From assembly GCF_016807185.1 (NCBI RefSeq), contig NZ_JAEVYN010000001.1:1-64000 (forward strand): a DNA stretch of 64,000 nucleotides, given 5' to 3'. The notes beneath the pieces were generated by a model. The model made no database searches. It had not been told where the DNA came from and saw only the letters and a list, made by a program, of their open reading frames with translations. Below are positions 32,704 to 41,910 of the stretch, one piece after another. The position numbers and the translations under genes were made by a program. How positions within the stretch are numbered: the first letter of the stretch is position 1; every line of letters starts with the position of its first letter. The stretch is from Leptolyngbya sp. Cla-17 (GTDB lineage Bacteria > Cyanobacteriota > Cyanobacteriia > Leptolyngbyales > Leptolyngbyaceae).

Positions 32704-33862
32704 CGGAATTGCGGAAGGCAGTACTTTTTGACCAGATTAAATTGCTTGAATCCAATCAAAGCCCACTTTGCCTTGAACTATCACAGGATGCTGCATCAAC
32801 CATTGGCACCGCTTGACTAAGACATCCTCTAAAGCATCAAGATTGTCAAACACTTGATTAGCGATTGCTTCGCGCAGCAAAGACCAGACACATTCAGTGG
32901 GTTGCAGTTGGAGGGTATAGGGCAATAGCGGGTAGAAGAAAATGCCGGGGGGCACCTGAAGTTTTTGGCTCATATGCCACGCGGCCTGATCAACCAATAG
33001 AATGATCAACTGCTGACGATGGGGATTGACCTGAGCCGCAAATAGCTCTAACGCCATCTGCATCATGGAGACATTGGCACGGGGCAATAAAAGGAAGTAG
33101 CTCGCTCCAGTGGCAGGATGGACAAAACCATAGGTGTAGACCCATTGATAGCGGCGAGAATGATGCGCTGATGGGCGTTCTCCTATGGGTGCCCAAACCC
33201 GCCTGACAATGGGTTGCAAGCCTAATCGAGCTTCGTCTTCCGCCCAAATTACAATCTCCCGATTGGGAAACAACGAGCGCAACCACGCCACATGACCTGC
33301 TAATCCTGCTTTGAACTCTGCTTGCTGCTCAAGGGTTGCGCTTTGATGATGCACCGGACGCGGCACCTGCAAGCTCAACCCCAAACGTCGTAGATACTTC
33401 CAGGCTGTTGAGGGGTGTAAGCAAATGCCAAAGTAGGTTTCGATATACTCCCCAACTTTCGGTCCACTCCAGAGTCCGCCATCATCCGGGGCACTCTGTA
33501 AGCGTTGCCGCAATAGCCGTTGCTGTTCATCACTTAAAGCCAACCGATTGCCCCCAGGGTTCAAGCGTTGCCGATTGACTAGTCCGACCGCACCCTCGGC
33601 GTTGTAGCGACGGGCAATTTTCCGCACTCCACTACAACTGAGTCCACAAATCTCAGCGGTTTGTTCGATGCTCATCGGAGTCTTTGGATGACTGAGCAAT
33701 CGAATCACCAACCAACGGTTTTTCTCGCCAGCATCTTGGCACTGAACATACCGCTGAGTTAGATCTGCGTAGTCTAGATGAGGGCTAATTTGAGTGCGGG
33801 GTCGAGGCATGGACAGAGTACCTTTTTCATCTTGCTAAATGATACTCCCCTACTCAATTCCG
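32704..33862 (-). mobile_element. IS630-family insertion sequence, intact copy, flanked by TA
   Basis: The left end CGGAATTG at 32704 is repeated inverted as CAATTCCG ending at 33862. TA dinucleotides flank both ends (32702-32703 and 33863-33864), the standard IS630 target duplication. The length is 1159 bp and one uninterrupted transposase gene fills it. The terminal repeats differ from those of the elements at 12911 and 58562, so these are three separate IS lineages. Confidence 0.9.
32737..33810 (-). CDS. IS630-family transposase
   Basis: The 357-residue transposase is in a single frame. The N-terminal helix-turn-helix is SIEQTAEICGLSCSGVRKIARRYN, a winged second domain includes GLWSGPKVGEYIETYFGI, and the DDE catalytic core follows. 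The first aspartate is in WAEDEARLGLQPI, the second in LLVDQAAWHMSQK, and the glutamate in LQPTECVWSLL. The usual PYSPELQP motif is slightly changed (LLPYTLQLQPTE). With intact ends and frame the element could be active. It resembles the decayed transposase at 12959 in layout but is clearly diverged from it. Confidence 0.93.
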   Translation of the reverse strand: MPRPRTQISPHLDYADLTQRYVQCQDAGEKNRWLVIRLLSHPKTPMSIEQTAEICGLSCSGVRKIARRYNAEGAVGLVNRQRLNPGGNRLALSDEQQRLLRQRLQSAPDDGGLWSGPKVGEYIETYFGICLHPSTAWKYLRRLGLSLQVPRPVHHQSATLEQQAEFKAGLAGHVAWLRSLFPNREIVIWAEDEARLGLQPIVRRVWAPIGERPSAHHSRRYQWVYTYGFVHPATGASYFLLLPRANVSMMQMALELFAAQVNPHRQQLIILLVDQAAWHMSQKLQVPPGIFFYPLLPYTLQLQPTECVWSLLREAIANQVFDNLDALEDVLVKRCQWLMQHPVIVQGKVGFDWIQAI

Positions 33863-33968
33863 TATAATTAAGCGATCGCCCAACGCTATGTAAGCCCTAA
33901 ATGAAGACTCAGTGGAAAGCAGTAAATTCGACAAGAATGATGGAGTTTAGATTGAATCAAGCGATCGC

Positions 33969-34048
33969 CGCTATAAGGAGCATTTGGGCGAGAACTTATC
34001 CTTGACGCGATCGCTGATGAACTCGGCATGAGCCAATACTATTTTGTC
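33969..34048 (+). pseudogene. Remnant of an AraC-family regulator helix-turn-helix
   Basis: Two adjoining plus-strand frames together read RYKEHLGENLSL then, one base shifted, DAIADELGMSQYYF. That is the first helix-turn-helix of AraC/XylS regulators (consensus ...LSLDAIAxxxGMSxYYFxRLFK). The reading ends inside the 3' end of the membrane-protein gene on the opposite strand. It lies about 105 bp beyond the IS630 end, suggesting that a regulator gene was deleted here. Too short and shifted to be functional. Confidence 0.55.
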
Positions 34049-35163
34049 TTGTTTTCCCCTGCTGTCGTTTTAGCTGCAACCAGCATTGGGCGCAGTTCGG
34101 GCTGCCTGCTAAATTTCCAAATAATGCCATCAACGCAGTAGTGATAAAGGATGATCATGGTGAAAGGCATAAACAACCACAGCCACACATCTTGATAAAG
34201 CAGTCCCTTTAGCTCAATCACCCCAACGACAACACCGTAGAGCAGAGCGATCGCTAACCCTTTGAGGGCAACGTGCTTTAGTGCAGGAAACTGTTGAGTT
34301 TGATAGTGCATCATCCAACCGTGATACTGCACATCGTGATAAACCGTTTCTAACGCTTCTGCCACTAAAAATGGGGTAGCAGTGACAAAGAAGATTAGGT
34401 AGTGAGTAGACAACACTGCCAGCATCAGCAAAAGCTTGGGGAGATTTAACGGCTCTTTACGCCACCAGCGCACCAGTTGCCGCAGCAGAAACAGGGCAAG
34501 AAAACCGATGAAAATCGCCCAGATTATTTCTACAAAAACATCAGGAATATTAGGAAAGTTGCACTGAAAATCTTTATAAATCACAATGGGTGCTTCAATG
34601 CCAGAGTAATCATAAAAAAAGCAAGCAAACATCCCACTATAAAAAGTGCCAAAATCTAGCCAATCATCCAGGCGATTTCTATCTTGGTTAAGGTTTTTAT
34701 AGGCTTTTAAAAATCCATAATGTTGGCGAATAATGTGATAACTGCCAAACAGTGCAGCAAACACAATCAGTTCAGCTTCTAACTTAAGGCTAGTCAGCAG
34801 AAAGCCCATTGCAATTAAGTATCCAAGCCCCACAGTATGAATAGTTTTATGTCGCTTAAACTCAATGCGATCGCCATGAGTGCGCGAAAAAGTTTGAAAA
34901 ATATGGGGCTGATCGAACAGTGCAGAAAACAGAAAGTAAGTAATTAGAATTGAGTCGCCCTGAAGAAAGAAATGGAACTGATCTGCAACGTGATAAAGTC
35001 CAAAAAAAAACAGGGTAAAAACACAGCTTCCAATGAAAAAAAACAGATCGTAGCGTTGGCTCACTATCCAGAGATCGCTGACTAGCGGAAGATAGGGCTT
35101 GAACGCCTGAATTTTGGCACTAGGAACCATCGAATTGTGGAATAAAGGATTTTCCTTGAGCAA
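34039..35163 (-). CDS. Histidine-rich polytopic membrane protein, function unknown
   Basis: The 374-residue protein has about eight to nine predicted membrane helices. Histidines cluster at helix ends: FDQPHIFQTFSRTH (about 85-98), GSYHIIRQHYGFLKAY (about 140-155), ETVYHDVQYHGWMMHYQ (about 270-286) and MIILYHYCVDGIIWKF (about 337-352). Such spaced His boxes inside a membrane protein recall membrane di-iron enzymes (desaturases, hydroxylases, Brp/Blh carotenoid dioxygenases), but no exact family signature matches. The N terminus may start at residue 12 (MVPSAKIQAF). It is single-gene, with its 3' end overlapping the AraC remnant. An enzyme acting on a lipid or carotenoid is an inference. Confidence 0.6.
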   Translation of the reverse strand: MLKENPLFHNSMVPSAKIQAFKPYLPLVSDLWIVSQRYDLFFFIGSCVFTLFFFGLYHVADQFHFFLQGDSILITYFLFSALFDQPHIFQTFSRTHGDRIEFKRHKTIHTVGLGYLIAMGFLLTSLKLEAELIVFAALFGSYHIIRQHYGFLKAYKNLNQDRNRLDDWLDFGTFYSGMFACFFYDYSGIEAPIVIYKDFQCNFPNIPDVFVEIIWAIFIGFLALFLLRQLVRWWRKEPLNLPKLLLMLAVLSTHYLIFFVTATPFLVAEALETVYHDVQYHGWMMHYQTQQFPALKHVALKGLAIALLYGVVVGVIELKGLLYQDVWLWLFMPFTMIILYHYCVDGIIWKFSRQPELRPMLVAAKTTAGENKTK

Positions 35164-35273
35164 TTATTTGCTCAGTTGAGCCCATGCAAAAGTGCTAACA
35201 ACCAGGGTTATCAGCAGTTTATCAAGCAGCCTTTCATCTTCCTAGCAATCCACGCCGATAGGTCAGGAAACCC

Positions 35274-35570
35274 CTATGGGTTATAGCGTCCCCACCTTAA
35301 AACAGTTGTGAGTGCATAAATCACAACTGCGCTCCCCACGATGGATGGAATGATAGGAACATTGACAACATTCCAACTTAAAAACGGAGCCGCAACACCA
35401 TATTGAGTTTTCAGCAAATGATAACCCCAAGCACCAAACCACACTCCAACAAACCCAACCAACACTAGACCAAGAAATTTTCCTGGAACGTGGCGAGGAA
35501 TTAAAAAATTTCCAAGCAATCCGCAAACAGAAGCGATGACCAATTGCACCGCCAAATAGGAGAGATCCAT
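35274..35570 (-). CDS. Small membrane protein of the GlsB/YeaQ/YmgE type
   Basis: The 98-residue protein has three hydrophobic helices (LSYLAVQLVIASVCGLLGNF, FLGLVLVGFVGVWFGAWGYH, IPSIVGSAVVIYALTTVL). Glycine-rich helix faces are typical of the transglycosylase-associated GlsB/YeaQ family, which is stress-related and of unsettled function. A purine-rich ribosome site (TGAGGAGG) precedes the ATG. It is transcribed alone on the minus strand between two unrelated genes. Confidence 0.7.
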   Translation of the reverse strand: MDLSYLAVQLVIASVCGLLGNFLIPRHVPGKFLGLVLVGFVGVWFGAWGYHLLKTQYGVAAPFLSWNVVNVPIIPSIVGSAVVIYALTTVLRWGRYNP

Positions 35571-35777
35571 AGCACCTCCTCAATTTTTGAGGAAATAGGG
35601 TTAATCGTGGCTGCACCCTGATGACAATAAAAGATATGTATTGATACTCTAACGTCCGAAACTAAGTCCTATCCGGATAACTAAGCATACCCACTGTGTT
35701 GAAAATTTCACTCAATTTGTGGAGTATGGAGCGTTCAATTCAATGAATTAATGTAATGAACTAATGTGTTTTCTCCA

Positions 35778-36380
35778 TCAGCCAAAAATGTAATTAAAGC
35801 TAATGCTGATCCGTTCTTCATCGCTCAGGTTGGGTTCTACACCATGCCTGAGCCAGCTTGGAAAGATCAGCAGTAGTCCTGCTTCGGCAACATGGGCGAT
35901 CGCGTCAGCCGTAAAAGCAGTATAGTTTTGCACCGTCGGCTTATAAAAAGTGCGCGCTGCTCGAGGATCGTAAAACATCAAATTGCCAGACTCTTTGGGC
36001 GCTTTAACATAGTAAACGCCGCTAAATAAACAGTTAGCATGGTCGTGAATTTTATTGCTAGCGTGCTTCGGGTTAATGTTTGCCCAGCAGTTTGCTGCCT
36101 TCATGCGGACATTTTCATACCCCATGGCAACGGCAGCTTCCGCGATCGCCGAATCGACCAATTCCTTAAATGGTTTCAACTCATCTAAGGCAAACAAATT
36201 GCCTTGGCTATGCCAGCCCAAAACATTCGATACTGCTTGCCCATTGGTATCGTGCGATCGTTGCTGTGAAATAACCTGAAATAGCCCTTGGTCGAGCAAC
36301 TCGTGTTCATGCAGCTTAAAAACAAATAGCGGCGTTGGAAATAACTGATGACAGTTTGCCGCCCATTTTTCACTCGTCAT
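35778..36380 (-). CDS. TIGR02466-family putative 2-oxoglutarate/Fe(II) oxygenase
   Basis: The 200-residue protein has the family N terminus LFPTPLFVFKLHEHELLDQG. The iron-binding core is NKIHDHANCLFSGVYYVKAP, with GNLMFYDPRAA next, and the distal His and Arg are in LLIFPSWLRHGVEPN. Members are predicted cupin-fold Fe(II)/2-oxoglutarate dioxygenases of unknown substrate. It lies downstream of cupA on the same strand but 143 nt away, so membership of the CO2-uptake operon is uncertain. Confidence 0.82.
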   Translation of the reverse strand: MTSEKWAANCHQLFPTPLFVFKLHEHELLDQGLFQVISQQRSHDTNGQAVSNVLGWHSQGNLFALDELKPFKELVDSAIAEAAVAMGYENVRMKAANCWANINPKHASNKIHDHANCLFSGVYYVKAPKESGNLMFYDPRAARTFYKPTVQNYTAFTADAIAHVAEAGLLLIFPSWLRHGVEPNLSDEERISISFNYIFG

Positions 36381-36523
36381 TACTTAGACCTGCTACGGCT
36401 AAAATGCAACTATCCAAATCTCTGTACATAAAAATGCTTAATGATTCTAAATCTGGACAATCAAGCCAAACTTTATCCAATTGTCCTTCTTTTTTGAATT
36501 ATTCAGTTTATGCCGCCGTCGCT

Positions 36524-37822
36524 TTAGCGATAGTTTGCACTCTGAATATCGTTTAGGCGTGCCTCTGGACGAAGAAATCGATCCATTTGCGCCTCAAAAA
36601 ATTTGCGGTTTGCCATCAAATGCTTGGGATTGGGATCATCCAGTGGATACAGCAATGCCGATCGCAACGCTTGAATGACAGCGGATGTAACGCAATACAT
36701 CGATCGCTGAAAGGTAACTCCCAATTGAATCAGCATGTCATCTTCACCACGGCAATGCTCTTTGTAGTAATCCACCAGATAGGGCGGCAAAAAGTGGAGC
36801 ATATCTTGAGCTAAAAGCGTGGGAGGAATGCCTGCCGTGCCCACCGGAAATAGGTCGGCATAAAGTACGCCGTAGTGAAAATCTTTTTGATCGTCAGGGA
36901 CTTGCCCTGCTTGAGCATTGTAAGACTTGGTGCCCCGGAAGGGAGCCGTGCGATAAAATACTGCTTCTACATAAGGCAGTGCCGCTTCATATAGCCAAGT
37001 GAACCCTTTGGACTTGGGAATAATTTCGTAGCACTCACCTTTAACATAGACATGGTGATAGATGGGGCGACCCGCGATCGCAAAAATTCCGTTGGTCAAA
37101 AAGTTCATGGCATCCGGAACGCTGGCAATTTTACCCTCATCGTACAAATCTGACATTTCAAAGAAAACGGGAGCCATCACTTCCCAAAATAAGCCCAAAT
37201 TGGCATAGTAGGAAGCTTGGCGGCACTGCTCCAAAAACATATCTGGAAAGAGTTTGTACAAACCCAACATTGCCGGATTGCCTTTGAAGTAAGCCCGAAT
37301 CGCGCGATCGGCGTTGGCTTTATATTCATCGCTATCTAAATAAGGGTCAAATTGATTGACGGGCGCATACATATTTCGGTGCCACAGCATCGCCTGCATA
37401 CAGGCTTCAGCAAATTCCATGTTGATGCGATCGTGCCAAAGATGATGCAGCAGACGAGGCATATTTTTCGTTTCGCCTTTCTGGATGAATTCCTCTAGTT
37501 CTGGGTGAACGGTTGCCCGCCCTCGCCAAATTCGCAGGTCAGCATCGTCGCCTGCATAGTGATTGTGACGTTGCAGATACTCATCCGAAATAAAGTACTT
37601 GAAAAACGGCAAAGGATTCAGAAATACCTGTTCGCCAATATATAAAAGATCGCGCCAGTAAAAATCCATCGGCACTGCATAAGCTTTGTAGATGCCGATG
37701 ATTTGCATCAAGTTTTCTGGGGTATCGGGCAGCATCGCTCCCCCCGCTTCCAACCGATAGATAATGTCAGCGTAAGGATGGTTGGAAGGAGGAATTTTAG
37801 TGGGTGGGGCAGACATGTTCAT
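36524..37822 (-). CDS. cupA: CO2 hydration protein CupA/ChpY
   Basis: Subunit of the NDH-1MS complex that couples electron flow to conversion of CO2 to bicarbonate at the thylakoid membrane. The roughly 432-residue protein carries family segments YADIIYRLEAGGAMLPDTPE, DFYWRDLLYIGEQVFLNP, CYEIIPKSKGFTWLYEAALP and AQDMLHFLPPYLVDYYKEH. Its position behind ndhF3-ndhD3, together with cupS, argues for the inducible high-affinity CupA (ChpY) rather than CupB (ChpX). The frame opens at a TTG (37834); the ATGs at 37822 or 37816 are more credible. A 143-nt gap containing a repeat separates it from ndhD3. Confidence 0.93.
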   Translation of the reverse strand: MNMSAPPTKIPPSNHPYADIIYRLEAGGAMLPDTPENLMQIIGIYKAYAVPMDFYWRDLLYIGEQVFLNPLPFFKYFISDEYLQRHNHYAGDDADLRIWRGRATVHPELEEFIQKGETKNMPRLLHHLWHDRINMEFAEACMQAMLWHRNMYAPVNQFDPYLDSDEYKANADRAIRAYFKGNPAMLGLYKLFPDMFLEQCRQASYYANLGLFWEVMAPVFFEMSDLYDEGKIASVPDAMNFLTNGIFAIAGRPIYHHVYVKGECYEIIPKSKGFTWLYEAALPYVEAVFYRTAPFRGTKSYNAQAGQVPDDQKDFHYGVLYADLFPVGTAGIPPTLLAQDMLHFLPPYLVDYYKEHCRGEDDMLIQLGVTFQRSMYCVTSAVIQALRSALLYPLDDPNPKHLMANRKFFEAQMDRFLRPEARLNDIQSANYR

Positions 37823-37860
37823 AAGACTGAGCAAGTGGAGGATAGGATTTTATAAAAATG

Positions 37861-37887
37861 CGGAGTGTGGAGTGTGGAGTACGGAGG
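37861..37887. repeat. G/A-rich dispersed repeat between ndhD3 and cupA
   Basis: CGGAGTGTGGAGTGTGGAGT followed by ACGGAGG, a short tandem of GGAGTGT units inside the CO2-uptake operon. It may affect transcript stability between ndhD3 and cupA; that is inference. Confidence 0.6.
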
Positions 37888-37964
37888 TAAAGAGATTTTT
37901 GGAAGGCTTGCAGCGATCGCCATAAAGTCCTACACAAAAATTTCTGTTGTCAGATTTTCTAAGT

Positions 37965-39533
37965 TCACAGATGGTCAGCATTGTTCAAACTTTGAGCGAT
38001 TCCCGTGAGGGATGCACTTTGCAAAATCGCGGGTGGGTTCATCACTTGGCGATTGATTGGAGCCGCTGCCACGAGTGCCGCAGTTGTGGTTTCGCTCCAC
38101 CGCACTAACCAGGTTGGCTGAATGCCCAAGAAAACGATTAACCCAGTCAAAATCAAAGCGGGAGTCTGCTCCCTCCAGGTAACGCGAGGATAGTAAGCCG
38201 TTTTAGTGTCTAGCCGACCGAAGCAAGTTCGGTTCAGCAAAATGACAAAATAAACGGCGGTTAAACCAGTTCCACCCACACACAAAAGGGTTGGCAGCGG
38301 AAACGCCGTAAAGCTACCTTGAAACACAAGAAACTCGGCAACGAAACCGACCATTCCGGGAATCCCTGCGCTTGCCATACCTGCTAACACCAACAGAGAA
38401 CTGGTTAGCGGCAATCCTCGAATCGGGTTGAGCAGCCCATTCAACACATCTAAGTCACGAGTGCCAACTTTCACTTCAATCACACCCACAATGTAGAACA
38501 GCAGCGCCAAAATCAAGCCATGGCTAACCATTTGCAAGACGGCACCCACCATACTCAGCGAAGTCAGAGCCGCCATTCCCAGCATTACGTAGCCCATATG
38601 TCCGATGGAGCTATAGGCAACCATGCGTTTAATATCTTTTTGGGCGATCGCTGCCAATGCCCCATAGATCACACAAATTGCCGCCAGCCAAGACAGCGCG
38701 GGTGTCACTAATAACCAGGTTTCAGGAAATAGACCAATGCCAAACCGAACCAAGCCATAGGTGCCCAGTTTTGCCAGCACACCACCCAGCAAAATGGCGG
38801 TAGGAGTTGACGCTTCCACGTAAGCGTCGGGTAACCAGGTATGCAGCGGGATCAGAGGAATTTTAATGCCAAAGCCAATCAGCAATAAGGTCAGCAAAAT
38901 TAACTGAGTTCGCTGCGGCAAATCAGCCGTAGAAATGGCGTTGTAATCAAAACTGCCAGAACCAGAAAGCCAAACTGTCGCCAAAAACGCCGCCAGAATG
39001 AGGATGCCGGAGGTTGCCGTGTAGATCAAAAACTTCATTCCGGCATATTCGCGTTTGGTGCCGCCCCAAATCACGATCAATAGATAAAACGGAATTAGCT
39101 CTAACTCGTAGAACAAAAAGAACATCAGCAGGTTTTGTGCCATTAATGCTCCTGCCATGCCTGCATTAATCAAAAAAACTAAGGAGTAAAACAGACGAGG
39201 ACGTTGCATCATCTGACCTTGGGCAACTAGAGACTCTGCGCTGTAAATTACCCCTAAGGTCAGCAAGTTGCTCAACATGACCAATGGCAGTGATAAACCA
39301 TCGACTGACAAGGAATAGTTAATGCCCAATGTGGGAATCCACTGTAGATATTCCTGCATTTGCATCGTGGCGGTGGAGATGTCGAACTGGGTAAACAGAG
39401 CCGCCGTCCACAACAAAAGCACACTAGCGATCGCAATCGCGCCTAAACGAAACTGACTAGCAGCGATCGTTCCCGGCAAGAAACCCATCACAGCAGCACC
39501 GAATAAAGGCAACCAAATTAAGGTACTAAGCAT
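37965..39533 (-). CDS. ndhD3: NAD(P)H-quinone oxidoreductase chain 4, NdhD3 type
   Basis: Antiporter-like membrane subunit of the CO2-uptake NDH-1MS complex. The roughly 522-residue protein starts at ATG 39533 (MLSTLIWLPLFGAAVMGFLP); the open frame extends 47 codons further but would overlap ndhF3 and lacks family features. Proton-channel motifs are present: LMFFLFYELELIPFYLLIVI with the key glutamate, PLIPLHTWLPDAYVEA, and AYSSIGHMGYVMLGM with charged residues in discontinuous helices. It begins 25 nt after the ndhF3 stop, so both are in one operon. The type-3 assignment is from gene context. Confidence 0.93.
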   Translation of the reverse strand: MLSTLIWLPLFGAAVMGFLPGTIAASQFRLGAIAIASVLLLWTAALFTQFDISTATMQMQEYLQWIPTLGINYSLSVDGLSLPLVMLSNLLTLGVIYSAESLVAQGQMMQRPRLFYSLVFLINAGMAGALMAQNLLMFFLFYELELIPFYLLIVIWGGTKREYAGMKFLIYTATSGILILAAFLATVWLSGSGSFDYNAISTADLPQRTQLILLTLLLIGFGIKIPLIPLHTWLPDAYVEASTPTAILLGGVLAKLGTYGLVRFGIGLFPETWLLVTPALSWLAAICVIYGALAAIAQKDIKRMVAYSSIGHMGYVMLGMAALTSLSMVGAVLQMVSHGLILALLFYIVGVIEVKVGTRDLDVLNGLLNPIRGLPLTSSLLVLAGMASAGIPGMVGFVAEFLVFQGSFTAFPLPTLLCVGGTGLTAVYFVILLNRTCFGRLDTKTAYYPRVTWREQTPALILTGLIVFLGIQPTWLVRWSETTTAALVAAAPINRQVMNPPAILQSASLTGIAQSLNNADHL

Positions 39534-39558
39534 AGGTAAAAAGGATGATGGATGGGTA

Positions 39559-41445
39559 CTAACCAACGGTTTGATGGATGAAATTTGCCGCGAATATAAA
39601 TGCCATGTTGGATAAGAGGGGGAAACACAGAAAAAATCCAAGCAGCACCACGCCAAATAAAACAGTGAGGGCATAAAACTGAGACTGCCCGGAAGTGCTG
39701 TATTTCAGATTTTGTCCGCCAAAAATAGTGACAGAACCAAATAAATTCACTACACCATCTACTAAATATTTATCGATCCAGGAGGTGAGGCGAGAAATCA
39801 AATCGATTCCAAACACAAAGCTAGAACGATATAGCGTGGGTGTATAAAAGTCGTATGCCACAAGATTTTGCAGAGATTGCACCGGAAAGCGAACGGGTTT
39901 AGGAACGACGTTGCCTAAATAAACCAGCGCGCTCAAACTGCCGCCAAAAATGCTAGACCCGATCAGCAGCACCGCCAAGCTCGTATCGATGTCTACCCAG
40001 CTTGGCAAAAGGTCGCAGGCTTGCAGCACCAAAGGCAAATGTAACGTGAAACCTAGCAGAACCATCATGGGCAGCATCATGGGCCAGTGTACTTCGGGCG
40101 ATCGCTGTGCCATTGGTTTCGCTTTCCCAGCAAACAGCAAACAAAATACTCGTGTTAGCCCAAAAGCAGTCAATCCATTCACCAACAGCAGCACACCTAC
40201 CAACCAGGGATGAGTCTCTCGTAACCCATCAACCAACTCCAACAGCGCCCAAAAGCTGCCAAAGGGTGGAAATGCCACCAGCCCCAAAGTCCCCACAATA
40301 AATGCCAACCCAGACATGGGGCGACGAGACCACAATCCACCCAACTGAGTCACATTTTGGGTCACGCTATTCCAAATAATGCCACCAATGCTCATAATCA
40401 GCAGCGACATCGAAATTGCATGGGTGAACACGAGCATCAGTGCGGCTTGAGTTTGCCCTGTGCCCACCGCCATAAACACAATCCCCATATAAGCGCTGAC
40501 GAGATAAGACAGGGTTCGCTTCACATCAATTTGTGCCAGCGCGATCAAAGAACCGCCTACTGCTGTGACGGCACCAATAAAAACCGTCGTGGAAAGGACA
40601 AAGGGCGACAACGCTAAGATCGGCTCTAACTTGACCAAAACCCAGGCTCCCGTAGCCACTACCACCGAGTTCCGCAAGATTGTCGAAGGAATTGGACCTT
40701 CCATTGCTTCATCCAGCCACAGGTGCAGCGGAAACTGGGCGCATTTGCCCATTGGACCCGCAATTAAACCCAATCCAATTAAGGTAATGACAATTGGATC
40801 AACCTCCGCCGTGGTTGCCCATTTAACCATCTCAGAAAAATTCCAGGTGCCTGTCAGAGGATAGATAGCAATCACCGCCATCAGCAGAAATAAGTCACCA
40901 ATCCGCTTGGTCAGGAAGGCATCGCGTGCCCCAGTGACAACGAGCGACTGATTAAACCAGAAGCCCAGCAAAAGATAGGTGCCCAGAGTCAATATCTCTA
41001 GAATGATGTAACTAAAAAACAGGGAGTTGCATAAGACAAGAGCCGTCATCCCCGCTTCAAACAACGCCAGCAATGAATAGAAGCGTGCCCAGCCCCAATC
41101 CATTTCGAGATAACCGATCGCAAAGATCTGTGCTAGCAAATTTAGTCCGGATACGAGGGCGATCGCGCCAACAGTGAGTGACGAAACCTGCACTGGAATC
41201 GTCAAATCCAATCCAGCTACATTCAGCCATTGAAAAGATATTTCATAGGCAGGCTGATTCCATGTTGCTGGCAATGCCAAAAGTGCATGAACAAAAGAAA
41301 GCAGAGTCATCGCCGCGTTAATGTATCCAGCGGGACGAGGACCGGTACGTCGAGTAATAGAAGGAAACCAAAGAACTGACAATGACGCACCAATTAGCGA
41401 ATAAAAAGGCACTAGCCAGATAGTTTGAACGAGTGGAGGAGCCAT
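39559..41445 (-). CDS. ndhF3: NAD(P)H-quinone oxidoreductase chain 5, NdhF3 type
   Basis: Distal antiporter-like subunit of NDH-1MS. The 628 residues hold about 16 membrane helices and the lateral-helix region at the C terminus (VDGVVNLFGSVTIFGGQNLK). Conserved elements include FFSYIILEILTLGTYLLLGF with the essential glutamate, PLHLWLDEAMEGPIPSTILRNSVVVA and GSLIALAQIDVKRTLSYLVS. The ATG at 41445 has a strong ribosome site (GAGGTGGG). ndhD3 and cupA follow. The 465-nt leader upstream, separate from cupS, probably contains its own promoter under low-CO2 control. Confidence 0.94.
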   Translation of the reverse strand: MAPPLVQTIWLVPFYSLIGASLSVLWFPSITRRTGPRPAGYINAAMTLLSFVHALLALPATWNQPAYEISFQWLNVAGLDLTIPVQVSSLTVGAIALVSGLNLLAQIFAIGYLEMDWGWARFYSLLALFEAGMTALVLCNSLFFSYIILEILTLGTYLLLGFWFNQSLVVTGARDAFLTKRIGDLFLLMAVIAIYPLTGTWNFSEMVKWATTAEVDPIVITLIGLGLIAGPMGKCAQFPLHLWLDEAMEGPIPSTILRNSVVVATGAWVLVKLEPILALSPFVLSTTVFIGAVTAVGGSLIALAQIDVKRTLSYLVSAYMGIVFMAVGTGQTQAALMLVFTHAISMSLLIMSIGGIIWNSVTQNVTQLGGLWSRRPMSGLAFIVGTLGLVAFPPFGSFWALLELVDGLRETHPWLVGVLLLVNGLTAFGLTRVFCLLFAGKAKPMAQRSPEVHWPMMLPMMVLLGFTLHLPLVLQACDLLPSWVDIDTSLAVLLIGSSIFGGSLSALVYLGNVVPKPVRFPVQSLQNLVAYDFYTPTLYRSSFVFGIDLISRLTSWIDKYLVDGVVNLFGSVTIFGGQNLKYSTSGQSQFYALTVLFGVVLLGFFLCFPLLSNMAFIFAANFIHQTVG

Positions 41446-41910
41446 TTACCCACCTCATATGAATCAGGAAATTTTAAGTACGGAAAAATTAGGATGGCTT
41501 AAGAAAACAAGAAACCCTAAATTTATGCAAAGTATCAAGTTTTTTCAATCTTTAACTTAAATACTATTTAGCATAGTCAATGTCTAAAGGTGAATATGCC
41601 TATTCAATTAATAATAGAACGATTGGCTCTATTGCCGGCCACAACAGGCATCCAAACAAACATCAACATCTACAATGAGTGTTATGACTTTTATTTAATC
41701 AATTCGCTCATTGAAAAAGCTCTCACAAGCTATCAATTAAACTCTATACATGAATAACTATTTTTCAATCTAGTCTAGTCCAGGTATTTAGAGCTTACTT
41801 GACTTAAAAAAGCTTGTTTTTCCAAGCATTATTTAACGGTTTAGATCTACTGTTTAACCTGAGCTTTATAGCTGGCAAAAACGATCATTCCACTGATTAA
41901 AGCGAACAAA
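41446..41910. other. AT-rich gap between cupS and ndhF3
   Basis: 465 bp without a clear conserved gene. It probably holds the ndhF3 promoter (minus strand). One short plus-strand frame is listed separately at 41596. T-rich and A-rich tracts are present, but I see no convincing palindromic regulator site. Confidence 0.4.
41596..41757 (+). CDS. Possible small protein of 53 residues, antisense to the ndhF3 leader
   Basis: The frame starts MPIQLIIERLALLPATTGIQ and ends YQLNSIHE. It is preceded by a ribosome-site-like AAAGGTG 5 nt upstream. No family is recognised and the surroundings are AT-rich, so a chance frame is quite possible. It would be transcribed against the ndhF3 promoter region. Confidence 0.25.
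   Translation: MPIQLIIERLALLPATTGIQTNINIYNECYDFYLINSLIEKALTSYQLNSIHE

Noticed and set aside
32567..32755. 62-residue minus-strand frame across the left end of the IS630 element at 32704
   Set aside because: It begins inside the IS inverted repeat and runs through the insertion junction, so it is an artefact of insertion.
39534..39674. N-terminal extension of NdhD3 in the open frame
   Set aside because: It overlaps ndhF3 coding sequence and encodes no NdhD-like residues; the family N terminus begins at 39533.
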